A DNA stretch of 64,000 bases from Adiantum capillus-veneris (GCA_014529385.2 CM043955.1:149187640-149251639), one strand, 5' to 3'. Shown: positions 20,868 to 31,646, counted from the first letter of the stretch. Notes: generated by a model from the sequence alone, not told the origin. Made by a program: numbers and translations.

Positions 20868-21800
20868 TGTTAAGGCGGTTACGCCGCTAGTGGAAGCTAA
20901 ATAGCGAGAACTCAACCAACAACAGAATTTGTCAGACGAGGACGGAGCTTGACCCGCAGGCGCATGGAAACAACTAGGTGGGTGTCAAATCACCTACTCG
21001 ACCTTCTAATGACAATCACTACTAAGGAAATCAAATCTAAGTTCTAAAATATGCAAGTGATTGAAATCCATACTACGAACGAATGCTATACGAAACAGGA
21101 TCTAGAATCATTGAATCGATCTCAAACTCAAGGGGAAGTCTATACACTAGGTAAGAACAATACCCTAAAGACTTGAACTGCAAAATCAACCTATAACCAC
21201 TCTGTGCGGCAAACGCGTATGAAGACAGGCCGAAAAATACAGATGACCGTAACTTGACCCCGATGGTACTAATGCGTAGCTCTACTCGTTGTGGTTCTAT
21301 AGATATGCTGCACGCTCCATTCCGACACACGAGTTGGAAGAAAACTCACACCGAAGCTCGTAGGAACTTACCACACATAGAAGCCGATAGCGCGCACTCT
21401 TGGTATCTGTGCGTAGCTCTCGCCGTTGCTAACACAATGGTGGTGTCGCTTCTCCAATGGCGGCTCCGTAGCTCGCGTAGCAAGTAGATAAGACTCTCTC
21501 TCTCTCTCTCTCTCAGACACAGTCACGGCGCTCCAAAAACTCACTTTGATTAAAAACTCTCCTTTAGGTTACAAAACTTTGGCTTATATACCTCAGCCTT
21601 GGAGGTGAGAACATCTCTAACTAATTACATCAGCAAGTGAAATTACTTTGGAATTACAAGCTGGAAACTCAATTGAGTCCCGTTACTTAATGAATGGATC
21701 GAATCAAAGTCAATGTCGGAAAGACATTTATTACAATCAATGGTTACAAAAATGATGAGTGTGAGCAAAAATGTGGGTGTGATCCTCTGCTGGCTCAACA
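20868..21800 (-). repeat. 5' LTR of element B1
   Basis: 933 bp with TG...CA ends (minus strand TGTTGAGCC ... CCTTAACA). It aligns with the 932-bp B2 LTR (48564-49495), for example GACGAGGACGGAGCTTGACC at about 20936 and ATAAGGACGAAGCTCGACCC at about 48634. A (CT)n tract lies at about 21492-21514. The five bases outside (21801-21805, GAGGC) would be the target duplication; the partner site is lost. Confidence 0.8.
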
Positions 21801-21842
21801 GAGGCTGATTTGTTTTAATCCTAGCTTCAAAGAGAATCTCAG

Positions 21843-24800
21843 TCATCTCTCTGTACTATGGTCACAAGCCTGGTTTAGCTGCAACATCCTTTTCAGGATT
21901 TTAGAGGACTCCACGGTAAGTTGCAGCAGCTGGTTTGTGATCTTGGTGAGACCTCTAAGCTGGATTTTCCATTGTCTCATACACAACTTAATTCTATGTA
22001 TCTCCTCCTTTAGTTCCCCAAGATCATTTAATTGAAGAGCATAGTTGAGCAGTATTTGCCAGGTTTTCCATTCGACAGTAGATCGCTCATACCAATCCCA
22101 TAATTCATGAGTAATATTATAGTATGTGAGCCGATCTACCAGTTCTGGATGTTGAGGATATAATGTTGGAAAAAACCTAGGCAGCTGAGCTTCTTTGGTT
22201 GGTAAAGCATACAAGAGGACTGGAGAATTGGGTACAAATTCCAAAAAATTAAGGATAGCATGATTCTCATGCTGCATCATCTTTCTAGTTACTCTGACCA
22301 GCTAAAACAGTCTTCGGAGAGCAGTTGCCTGTTCTCCTACTGTCATTTGAGTTGAAGGCCCTTTACTGGTGGTAGCCTGATCTTCAAGAATGCTTATACC
22401 CTCTGATTCAGAACTCTCCTGGAAATTTGCATTTTTAGTAAAACCTCTTTTAATTGACCTCTGACACCCTTCATACATTTATAGGTTGGCATGTTTCCCA
22501 GGAGGAGCTCTAGTTCGATGGCTAGGGAATGACAGTATGCAGTAGACTGCCATTGCCATTGTGGATTAGCTATTTCGTCATCAGAGTTTAGTACCCATTC
22601 AGATACTCTTTCTAGCAATTGAATTTTGCTAGGATTCTCAAGTAGTTGGCACACCTCTTGGTCATGGAAAGCAGCTGAGTTCCAATGTTGGACCATTTCT
22701 ATGGTGCTGACATACAGTCGTTGAAATCGTTTAAGATCAGATAGAAGAACATCATCCTCCAAATGCATCCTGGTTATAGGAGCTTGCTGATGTCTTAGTC
22801 TCTTATTTAGTGTGATGAGCTGTAATGAATGTTGCTCATCACCTTTTGGAACCTTAGTCACAGCTTTGCCTTTCCCTTTCTCATCCGTATTGTGCTGTGG
22901 CTGGTGCACTGGTGAATTCCCAGTGTTGCTGGGTTGTTGATCTGCAGCCTGCTGATCACCTGACTGCTGACCTTGATACTGGTCTGGCTGGTTTGTATTG
23001 GGCTGATTTCCTCCTGTGGCCCCTGCTCCACCAGCACCAGATCCTGAAGGTGGAGATGGAAGAGAGTCATCATCATCATGCCTTTCTTTTGGTTCATCCT
23101 CCTTCTCTTCCTCTTCTTCTTCCTTATCATCATCCTCATCGAGGTTGTTCTATTGTTCAATATAATCTAGCATAGCTTGATTTGCCAAAGCACTGTTGTA
23201 TTCAGAAAGTTTATCCTGCAAATCACTCTGCATTGTTTCCATAAGCGCTCTCAGATTATCTATATTGAAAACAACATTTCCCACTAGATTCAGTATCTCA
23301 GCCAAATTATTATAGATATATCTTTCAGTTAAAGTGGCTTTCAAGGCAGTGTGGCTAGTCAAGAATGAGTTGAAATCAACTCTCTTCATTCACATCATGG
23401 TTTTGAATCTGTCAGCAGCTCTTTCATCCTTTGCCTTTTCTTATCTAAGCGTCTGTATCTCAGACTCCATCTTGGACAAATTATCTTCTAAGTGATGAAT
23501 GGTCCTACCTGATTGATTCTCAAGGACACTTTGCCGCAGGGACTGGGCTCCTCTCTCTTGCTCCAACTTTTCAACTTGCTATGCAGTCTCCCTCAATTCA
23601 TCTTTTAACTTGGTCAATTCATCATTTGGCACTGAGGCATCCAACATTTGTCCTATAGCATTCACAATAGTGTTCAAGGATGAATGAATAAGTACAGAAC
23701 AACCATCATTCATTGTGGCTGGGTCAAAGGCAACTATCTCGTAAACCGTGACAGGAGCCATATAAGGTAGTCTAACATAATCAGATTTGTGCAGGAGTAG
23801 ACGTCCTTTGAGAGGATGAGTCTGAAGCTGTTGTAACCGATCCTTCTTAGTTAAATGCAAAGCCACTTCATGATAAGGGATGGAAACCTTACCAAGTGGA
23901 CTCAAAGGTGCTGGTCCTTTTCCCTTATCAGTCTGACCCACTGGCTGCTCAACACTGGTCCTTTTTGACTGGTCTTTTCTTGCACTGGTGGTTGCTGAAA
24001 TTTGCCTTGCTAGAGTCTTCCACCAGTGGTCTGGATGAGAGGTTGTTCGGACTGACTAGCTGAATTCTGGTCTACTAGAGTCTTTTCAACAGACACCGTT
24101 TTGACTTGACTTTCCAGCTACCTAAGGAAAACACTGTTTTTGGCCAATGTAGTTTTTGGTCTTTTTGACCTGCCAGTCTCCTCTTGCGTGGCTTTCCTCT
24201 TTTTCCCAGTGATAGCTAACTAGTTATCTCGAGCTTCTTCATCTAATGATAAATCCACATTGTTAGTTATTGGAAAGGGCTTCTAGCTCCAAGCCATCCT
24301 TACCTGGTCATGAGCATCTGGAGAAATTGCCCAGTAAAGGAACTGCCAAACATACCAAGCTTTGAAAACATTTTGGGACTTCAACTTAGGAATCTGCTGA
24401 AGCACATTATGTGACAGAATTTGACATAGATTTATTAGAACTGTGGCGTCCAATCTTTTTTATAGTAACATAGAAAAAAATTTTTTTGACACATAAGTTG
24501 GGTTGTTTTTTAGACTCACAGCTTCAGCTACAAAGCGGTAAGCAGCAGGAATGTCCAGACCTGCTCTACTGGAACCCCTTGCACACTAGCTTTGCGTTTC
24601 TTCTTGGCAACATCATCTTCTTTCAAAGCTGCACAATTTGTTTTGTTGTTGCTACGGATGGCTTTGGCTCATTTGGAATCTTGAATGCAAAAGCAATGTT
24701 CTCAGGTGTTACCGACACTTTTCTCCCATAGACCATAGCACTTCCATGCTCCACATTGAAGGAATCAAGAACTTGTCTAATGATAGTTGTGTCAAACTCA

Positions 24801-25105
24801 ATTCTTGTAGCTTGCACAACCACATGCAAATCCCACAGTCGGAGTAACACCTTATCTTGGTTAGTAAACACATGCCGCTGTATTTTAATATGAGGAATAA
24901 GTGAAAGAGAATCTTTTGCAATAGCAATAAGTGCTTGGGTTTCCTCTACTCTCCTGCATTCTTTTTGACATTTTCTTCCTACCCACATACACCGTGAAGA
25001 CGATGAATCAGTAGAAGGAGAAGAAGAGGACTTACTTGAAGCTTCAAATCCATATCCTGGTGTGGCTGGTAAAGATAGATAGTAATCATCAGTTTCTTTG
25101 GACAA
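21843..25105 (-). pseudogene. Element C accessory gene remnant
   Basis: A chain of fragments in one direction. The N-terminal part (25105-24623) has a serine-rich start and ends KVSVTPENIAFAFKIPN, which resembles ITERVVAHALDLSN of the B2 accessory protein, so both may share a fold. The next part (23941-23579) has QMLDASVPNDELTKLKDELRE, coiled-coil-like. 23389-23150 is helical, followed by an acidic, then glycine/glutamine-rich low-complexity linker (about 23150-22900). The C-terminal parts (22909-22394 and 22280-21843) are helical with many tryptophans (YNITHELWDWYERSTVEWKTW). The three-part layout (N domain, coil/linker, globular C part) mirrors B2. Function unknown. Fossil, many breaks. Confidence 0.55.
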
Positions 25106-25421
25106 AGAAGTTTGTGGTTGTAGTGATCAAACTTCAGAGCTTGGCGATGGCAAATGGATAACAGTAGGTAGACATCGCGCATGAGATTTAAGAGGAAAAA
25201 TACCTATGTGCTTTACTGTTATATGCGTTCGTGCCATAAAAGCTCCAGTACTTACCATTCCTAGAGTCCTGTGCACCGCAAATGACGTGGCACACATGCA
25301 TTGGCTAATCCTCTCCATCTTCTCTGAAATGATTACCACTAATAGTCCAACTGACCCTTTTCCCCATAAAAGTTGATATTGATTTTGACACTTTATTGAT
25401 TTTGGTACTGCCATGGTGTTA

Positions 25422-25736
25422 TCATACGGAGACTTTTCTGACCTTTTGACTGGTGGATGTACATGAAAAAGGATTAAAATAGCTGATTCTAGAATTTCCT
25501 GGTCCCAAGTCAGTTCCTAGACTACCAATACCCTTATTTCTGGAAGTATCTCTGTCTTTTAAATAATAGAGCTTGATTATAGTCCCATTATATACTCCTG
25601 GCAACAATAATCCAGATAAATCTTTCAATCTTACTGTGCCATTGGAGAACACCCAATCAACTTCATATGGACTTGCCCAATCTATCTTTAAGTTCGGTTT
25701 CTTAGGGCCTAGCTTTGATTGATATAGCAAAGCCAA
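25422..25736 (-). pseudogene. Element C integrase C-terminal domain
   Basis: The sequence LKIDWASPYEVDWVFSNGTV followed by LPGVYNGTIIKLYY is the SH3-like C-terminal domain of Ty3/gypsy integrases, which helps bind DNA. It lies directly downstream of the core fragment. Fossil. Confidence 0.75.
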
Positions 25737-25994
25737 ATCTCCTTTCTGAAACTCCCTGAATTTGATTTTTCTGTCATACCAGTGTTTACTTCTTTGCTGA
25801 ACAATTTCCTATTCCAGCATATCCCTCTGCCTTAACTCATTCAACTGTGTTAACTCCTCCAGTCTCTATTTCAGATTGTGATTAGAATCTAGCCCATACT
25901 CAACTGCCATCTGAGGCTGGGTATGACAAATTCCATAGGCACAACAACTTCGATGCCATAAACCATTCTAAATGGTGTCAATCTTGTGGTGGCC

Positions 25995-26240
25995 TCATAA
26001 GCTGTCTGATATGCCTAGAGAGCTGTTTGAAGTTTCAAATCCTACTAGCTCTTTCTGCACAATCTTAGTGAGAATAGTCTTGACAGTCTTGTTACTACTT
26101 TCAGCTTGCCCATTGCATCTAGGATAATATGGTGTTGATTTTCGATGCTTGACTAAAAGAATATCCATAGTGTCATTGATAAAATGCGTACCTTGATCTG
26201 ACACAATCTCCACAGGACATCCGTATTTGATCAACTATTA
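25995..26240 (-). pseudogene. Element C integrase core fragment
   Basis: KYGCPVEIVSDQGTHFIN and STPYYPRCNGQAESSNKTVK contain the second aspartate and the glutamate of the DDE core. The first aspartate and HHCC finger would lie upstream, but the sequence becomes unrelated at about 26240. Fossil. Confidence 0.8.
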
Positions 26241-26407
26241 ATACCATGGGCAAGCTTCTCAATTTTCTCTCGTCAATTAAGTTGTTTAATCCCCGAGAGC
26301 CAAGTATTTCAAGTTCGAGGGCTGACTAGATGCTATACCTAGAAGACCTTGTAGTTAAGATACGATAAAAGAAATTGCTCATGAAATCATCACATAACTT
26401 ATTTCTT

Positions 26408-26668
26408 TGACCCCCCAAAGTATTTTCATAGTGATTCAATTTTGATCTGTGTGCTTATTTTGTATGCCTTGGGTTTTTTGCTTTTCAAGGAAAAGCGCCC
26501 ACACTAGGAACCTCTAGGGGTCTAGTACCATAGGCGATACATGTGAGTGAAGTACCAAATCACGTTGAGATTTTTCTTCCAGCTTAAGATTTTACATTGT
26601 GGCACTTTGATTTTTTTTGTTTTGTTTGTTCGTTTTCAACATTTTAATTTTGTAACTTTGGGGGGTCA
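26408..26668. mobile_element. Short non-autonomous element with 14-bp terminal inverted repeats
   Basis: TGACCCCCCAAAGT at 26408-26421 is the exact reverse complement of 26655-26668. The 261-bp interior is AT-rich and has no coding signal. Size and perfect ends suggest a MITE-like element. I could not see a clear target-site duplication, so the assignment is tentative. Confidence 0.5.
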
Positions 26669-27410
26669 TATAACACTGTTACCCTCCCCAGCATCATTAC
26701 ATTAGTATACCCCCTTTATAGTACTTAAGCTACATGTCAATAGGGACTAAGCCCACTAGAAAGCCTTAGTACATTGCATACAATGTTGCCTAAATTGGAT
26801 TAAGAACCTAAGTAACCATTGATTATTAGGAAGGCATTCCCCATGGTATTAAGAGAAGATCTCTAACGCCTAGCTTGGTCAAACTAGCTTAGTCGGACTA
26901 CTTGTTTTCTTAAACCTAGACAAGTGATTATGACAAAAATTACATTGAATTTAACGTTTGATACTAAGCAAATGCGCTGAATATTTGCTACCAATCACAA
27001 TCAAAGCAGAAATACATGGATGCAAAAAAGATAAGGGACAATGCTAATGGACAAGAAACACCTGTTTGTGTTGATGATCGTGTTTGGTTTGAAGAGTGAA
27101 CGAGACAAAGATTCCATGAAGGTCCAAATCCTAACCACAGCAACACGTTCTTGTACACACTATGAAACACAAGAATACCTCTAGGAGGCACATCAATGGG
27201 AAAAAAGAACTTTGCTAATTACTAATTTCTAAAACAGAAACACTCCTATTGTACTAATCCTACCTACCCTCTATCACTCTAGTGATGAGGATCAAAGGTG
27301 CTTGATGACATAGGTTTCTGTTTAAGTGTACCGGATGTGAATGTGTAGATCTGGGTCAATATTTTGACTTTTATTGTGCACACTCGTTTGCTAATTGCTC
27401 TTGCACTTCA
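26669..27410. other. Spacer without recognisable genes
   Basis: I see no domain, RNA gene or repeat here. It may be the trailer or LTR of the element that owns the W-V-P-K fragment just beyond, but no TG...CA pair or polypurine tract could be placed. Confidence 0.4.
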
Positions 27411-28070
27411 CTAGTTTTGTTTTTTGTGAGTATAAAGCTTTATATATATACATTCCTTAAGATCGGAAATCTCAAGGGTCAGGGAAAGAAGGGTAAGAGG
27501 GATATAAATCAATAGGCTTACGTGATTGAAGACTCCCCCCTTCCTTGCCTCATCGAGTTGCAAGGGTGGTAAGTTACTCTCCCATGCACGAACTTGAAGT
27601 AGTGCATCAAGTAATAGTTGAACAATGGGAGGTATCAAATCTTTTGTAACTTCATGGAGGCTGCCTATGGTAGGTGGAGGTTGTGTAGAAGCTTTTACCT
27701 CTATGGATGCATTACATGAGGAACTAGAAGCTTTATTTGTTTTTTCTATGGTTGAGTTGAGCAAAACAAGCCTTTCTCGCTTGGGAACCCATACTAGCTC
27801 CGGATCCGGTGCATAGTGTTCTATGATTTTTCCTTTCCCACGATCTTTCATTTGTTTTGGAGCTATGGGACTGAGCTCACATGGGTTAGGTGATAGGTAA
27901 GAACACAATCTACGTTTTGGCACCCAGATTTGATCATTTGCTTGATAGTAGCCTTGGGCTTCCAATAGTTTTTTAGGAATCCAATGCAACATTTCTTTAC
28001 ATTTCTTGGGGCAAGTGGGACGTTTCTTACAAGGCTTCTGTTTTGCACTAGAGCTATGGTCGCTAAAGAC
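27411..28070 (-). pseudogene. Isolated W-I/V-P-K repeat fragment
   Basis: Contains LHWIPKKLLEAQ, DQIWVPKRR and LVWVPKRERL, preceded by a cysteine/lysine-rich stretch in another frame. This matches the tails of B1 and B2 in motif and spacing but not in detail, so it is a third, diverged family member. No retropepsin or integrase is attached. The 3' part (PPTIGSLHEVTKDLIPPIVQ) is helical. Fossil remnant of a related LTR element (inference). Confidence 0.55.
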
Positions 28071-28206
28071 GCTTTAGCAAGGATTTAATATTTACGTAAT
28101 TATGTCAGATTTTGTGTGATCACAAGGTCTTATTGACACATTTACATGATCACAGTAAACATGATCACACAGAACCCGGTTAGTGTTGACTTGCAAACCC
28201 ACAAAA

Positions 28207-28317
28207 TTCCCGCCGGGATTCATTATTTTCCCTGCGGGCCCGCAGGGAATATTGAAAAGCCCGGCGGGATGTCGACGTTATATATACGCGGGCCCGATTG
28301 GGCCCGCCGCCTGGGGT
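28207..28317 (+). promoter_or_regulatory. Palindrome-rich, GC-rich promoter-like segment with TATA box
   Basis: A perfect 22-bp palindrome (arm TTCCCTGCGGG) lies at about 28229-28250, flanked by CCCGCCGGGA (28210) and GCCCGGCGGGA (28259). A TATA-like TTATATATACG is at about 28278-28288, followed by the pair CGGGCCCGATTGGGCCCG. It directly precedes the (GA)n tract and hairpin array, consistent with a promoter for a plus-strand transcript (inference). Confidence 0.5.
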
Positions 28318-28339
28318 ATTAGCGTCTTGCTTTCATCTT

Positions 28340-28341
<2 letters not shown>

Positions 28342-28403
<62 letters not shown>

Positions 28404-28404
28404 A

Positions 28405-28472
<68 letters not shown>
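28342..28472 (+). repeat. (GA)n microsatellite
   Basis: About 130 bp of GA dinucleotides with one short interruption near 28400. GA tracts are common in plant 5' untranslated regions; here it separates the TATA-like site from the hairpin array. Apparent long reading frames across it are simple-sequence artefacts. Confidence 0.95.
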
Positions 28473-28476
<4 letters not shown>

Positions 28477-28531
28477 CGACCACCTTTGCAGGTACGTCGA
28501 GAGGAGAGAGGAGAGAGGGAGAGAGGGGCTC

Positions 28532-29131
28532 GTGTGGGAGCGTGCTCTGCATCGTAGTGCGCGACAGCAGAGCAGAGTACCTGACCACACAATCCGGGTA
28601 TGAGTTGTGTGTGTATGCGTTGTGTGGTAGCGTGCCTTTTGTCATAGTGCGCAGCAGTAATAAGATACCTTACCACACAATGGGAGTGTTTGTTTAAGCT
28701 GTTCTATGGAACAATGCTTATAACGAGGGCATCACCTCGGTAATGCGGGGAAGATGGTGTCCTTGTGGTAAGTATTGGCTTACTGTCTGGGTACTACGTC
28801 GGTAACACGGCGAATCTAGTATCCTTATGGTAAGTCAACTCTTCTTCCCCTTTCCCAAAAAACATATGGGCATCGATCGATAACGCGGCTATATGATGTT
28901 CGTATGTAGGCCATTGTTTTTCCTTAGATTCAGGCGGCACTCGATCGGTAACGTGGCTAATAGAGTGTCGTTTGTTAGAAGCTTATGTTTTTGCATAAAT
29001 GTGGCGTTCAAGTCGTTAACCCGGCCGTACGAACGTCATATAATTTGTATGTGCATGTGCAATTAATTTTTTAAGTATTAAGTATATGAAATACTTGGTC
29101 GGTAACGCGGCTGTGAAGAGTATTTCATATA
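28532..29131 (+). repeat. Array of eight hairpins with a conserved loop and variable stems
   Basis: Six hairpins share a loop close to TCGGTAACGCGGCTA but have different stems: 28728-28762 (weak), 28789-28824 (GGGTACTA/TAGTATCC), 28868-28901 (GGGCATC/GATGTTC), 28935-28970 (CGGCACTC/GAGTGTCG), 29002-29038 (TGGCGTTC/GAACGTCA) and 29083-29131 (13-bp perfect stem). Loops are 18-23 nt; centres are about 60-87 bp apart. G-U pairs in several stems point to RNA rather than DNA pairing on the plus strand. Two upstream hairpins, 28532-28590 (GTGTGG and inner GCTCTGC) and 28620-28680 (TTGTGTGGTA/TACCACACAA), have a GTAGTGCGC-type centre. Function unknown. Confidence 0.8.
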
Positions 29132-29210
29132 CAAAATGTATGAATTGTTTGATTTTTTCATTTTTAACTGTCCATTTGAAATTATATACTAGTTAATCAT
29201 ATTCAAAAGA

Positions 29211-29406
29211 ATACTTTATTCATCAATCATCGCTATTTTAAATGTTCCATTTATATAGAATACTTTATTCATCAATCATCGCTATTTTAAATGTTTCATT
29301 TATATAGAATACTTTATTCATCAATCATCACTATTTTAAATGTTTCATTTATATAGAATACTTTATTCATCAATCATCGCTATTTTAAATGTTCCATTTA
29401 TATAAA
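29211..29406 (+). repeat. 49-bp tandem repeat, four copies
   Basis: Unit begins ATACTTTATTCATCAATCAT and recurs at 29211, 29260, 29309 and 29358 with only one or two changes per copy, so it is recent. Diverged echoes (TATTTTTAATGCTTCATTTA) continue at about 29490 and 29600. Confidence 0.92.
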
Positions 29407-30223
29407 TTACATGTAAAAAAGTATTTTCACACAAATGCATGTTTAATATTTGTTTTTAATCTTTTTAAAGGACTCTCAAGCATTATTGCTATTTTTAATG
29501 CTTCATTTACATAAATTATCTGTAAAAAATCTAAATGCACACAATTTTCATGTTAAATATTCTTTTGTATATTTTTAAAGAGCATCAATTATCATCGCTT
29601 TTTGATTGCTACATTTACATAAATTCTATGTAAAAAAAAGTGTAAACACAATTTGCTAGTCCAATTTTGTATACTTCCAATGTTTTAAATGTTTTTTTAA
29701 GATTTTAAGTCGGTGTGTGCTTTGTTTGAATTAGTATGTGCCCACGGAGAAAAATATAAGTTAAAAATTCAATATATGCTAAAATGTTAAAGACTGTTAA
29801 CATGTATTGTTTGATCTGAATTAAGTTATTATGAACCACTTCATTAGGAAAAAATTGGACCCCCTTGGGGCCATGTAAGGATCCCTAATTTTAAGGGATT
29901 AAAGATAATTTTGTAGGAGATGGAGGGAACAAAGACAATAAATAGGGCTACTTTTGTAGCTCTCTCTCTAACTTCTCTCTAGATAGGAGAGGAGGGGAAA
30001 GTAGGGAATGAGGGTGGTAAAGTAGGAGGAATAGGGGGGATAAAGTAGGAGAGAGAGGGGAGTAAAAGTAGAGAGAAGAACCATTCTCTCTCTACCTATC
30101 ACCAAACAAAGAGAGTAAGTAGTTATGACAAAAACCACTTTTCAGTTCGTGCATCAATTTACCCCCAAAAAATGATTTTTTTATAAAATCTTCAAAATGG
30201 ATCTTTTAAGCTTTCAAAAGGTC
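29407..30223. other. AT-rich spacer with a purine-rich block
   Basis: No gene is visible. A purine-rich block at about 29980-30090 (GGAGAGGAGG type) follows a CTCTCT run; otherwise AT-rich. Confidence 0.5.
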
Positions 30224-30307
30224 CCTATATATATATATATATATATATATATCTATATATATATATATATATATATATATCTATATATATATATATATAT
30301 ATATATA

Positions 30308-30345
<38 letters not shown>
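30224..30345. repeat. (TA)n microsatellite with periodic C
   Basis: About 120 bp of alternating TA, with a C interrupting roughly every 30-40 bases, suggesting higher-order duplication. Confidence 0.95.
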
Positions 30346-30346
<1 letters not shown>

Positions 30347-30636
30347 CATCATTTTTTTAGAAGAATCTAGCTTTTATAACCTCCAAATCTAAAATTCCTT
30401 GGGTCCCTCTCTACATTAACTCCAAGAATAAATAGATAATGTCACATCATCAAAACGTCCATCTAATAAAGCCTAAAAATTAAAATTTTTAAAATTTAAA
30501 AATTTCCCTCCTTTGAGCTCAAAATTTGAACCTATATATGAAAAAATATATTTTTAAGTCTTCTTATCCCAAAAATTGTCTGTTTATCCCAAAACGTATA
30601 TCTTATCAAATTTTTTCCCCATCATAACTTTTCACC

Positions 30637-31646
30637 ATGTCTCTTCGCGACATAACCAATGAACCACCTGCGCCGTCATCTACTAGGTCAACTAATGTCA
30701 GTCTGCGTCTACCGATCGAATTTTCTCCCACAAAAAAAATGACGAAAAAGCATCTCAACCGACATCCGTACGACGGTTTTGAGGAGAAACCAATGTTGAC
30801 TTGTGGCTTGATGGAGGGTTGTATCTAAAAGATCCGCTCGTGGGCTGTCATCCGACATTCCGTACACTCCCAAGCTTAATCAAATATGTGAGAGAAGGAG
30901 AACGTGGTCTTCTTGGGTATTGTAAGAGATTGGACTCCAATCACGCAGGTGCATCGGCATATTTCCGACAACAATGTCAAGTGTTACACATTCATTCCAC
31001 AAATCTCCAACAACTACATTCCACAAAGAAACAACTCAAAGATCTTAAAAAGGAGATAAAAACTACATAAACAGAGGTAACTAAGCTACAGATTGCAATG
31101 ATGCACCTAAAAGCCACTCCATTTGGCATGCGTGAGCGTAAGAGGGATTTCACTAAAGCATTTGTGCAAGCGTGGGGAGAGAGCAATATCACACACTACA
31201 TGGTAAGTTACTTTGTTCAGTTCAAATTTTGATGCTATACATAAATATTTATTTGATCTAAGCATTTTTTCTTGATGCAGCATATTTTGTATGTGCATGG
31301 AGCATTCTTTATGTCAAAATATGGTTCATTAGACATGTGGAGCACTCAAGGAATGGAAAAATCACATTATCGAGCCAAAGGTTTTTACTTTAAAAATACA
31401 CATCACGGTGGTGGAACTACGAGATCCAACTACATGAAGGAGATGTTTGATTGGATCTTTTGTCGTTCTTAGGGGAGATGTCATGCCATAGAGCGAGCGC
31501 GAAAGTCAAGTCTTGCCAAGGAGGTTAGGAGACAATCTCGACTTACTGCTAAAGAGAAATGGAGAAACTCCATCGGACCCCTTAATCATGCTAGGTGGCG
31601 TGAAAATCGCCATAGAGTGGGCAAACGTTGGTTACCCAACATGTAA
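30637..31646 (+). pseudogene. Gene of unknown function with GMEKSHYRAKG motif (probably broken)
   Basis: Starts at ATG 30637 (MSLRDITNEPPAPSS). A later part reads LVGCHPTFRTLPSLIKYVREGERGLLGY, then a helical lysine-rich region. A likely intron at 31202-31280 (GTAAGT ... TTGATGCAG, 79 bp) joins an exon reading HILYVHGAFFMSKYGSLDMW, STQGMEKSHYRAKGFYFKNT and HHGGGTTRSNYMKEMF, ending in an arginine-rich tail at about 31646. The conserved-looking E, H and K/R residues could belong to a nuclease- or transposase-like fold, but I do not recognise the family. More than one frame is needed, so it is a pseudogene or has further introns I cannot place. Confidence 0.45.
31202..31280 (+). other. Probable short spliceosomal intron
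   Basis: GTAAGT donor after HYM and TTGATGCAG acceptor before HILYVHG; 79 bp, AT-rich, with stops. Matches the 84-bp intron of the minus-strand gene at 33783-33866. Confidence 0.65.

Larger units (their letters stand above)
9870..21800 (-). mobile_element. Non-chromovirus Ty3/gypsy element B1 (internally deleted, 3' end lost)
   Basis: Read on the minus strand: 5' LTR (21800-20868), Asp-tRNA-like primer site, leader with four palindromes, gag (19446-16024), protease remnant, integrase, a second retropepsin-like domain, W-I-P-K repeat tail, noncoding trailer with five palindromes, and the start of an accessory gene cut at 9870. Reverse transcriptase and RNase H are missing. Copy B2 (48564 to window end) gives the reference order. 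Primer type, gag style and integrase place it with the Tat/Athila side of plant Ty3/gypsy. The 5' LTR lies directly in the accessory gene of element C. Clearly broken (a large internal loss, a lost 3' end and a few smaller breaks). Confidence 0.85.
21801..26240 (-). mobile_element. Ty3/gypsy element C, 3' half only
   Basis: Minus-strand order: integrase core (26234-25995), integrase C-terminal domain (25736-25422), a spacer, then a long accessory gene (25105-21843). Upstream pol is cut at about 26240 and the downstream end is cut by the B1 5' LTR at 21800. Layout resembles element B (accessory gene after integrase), but the sequence is distinct and there is no palindrome array. Heavily broken (many interruptions), so older than A1 and B1. 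Confidence 0.75.

Noticed and set aside
28183-28676. Long frames of E/R or S/L repeats on both strands
   Set aside because: Translations of the (GA)n tract.
28532-29131. Hammerhead ribozyme or retrozyme array
   Set aside because: No CTGATGA and GAAA core is visible around the hairpins; the conserved part is the GGTAACGCGGC loop.
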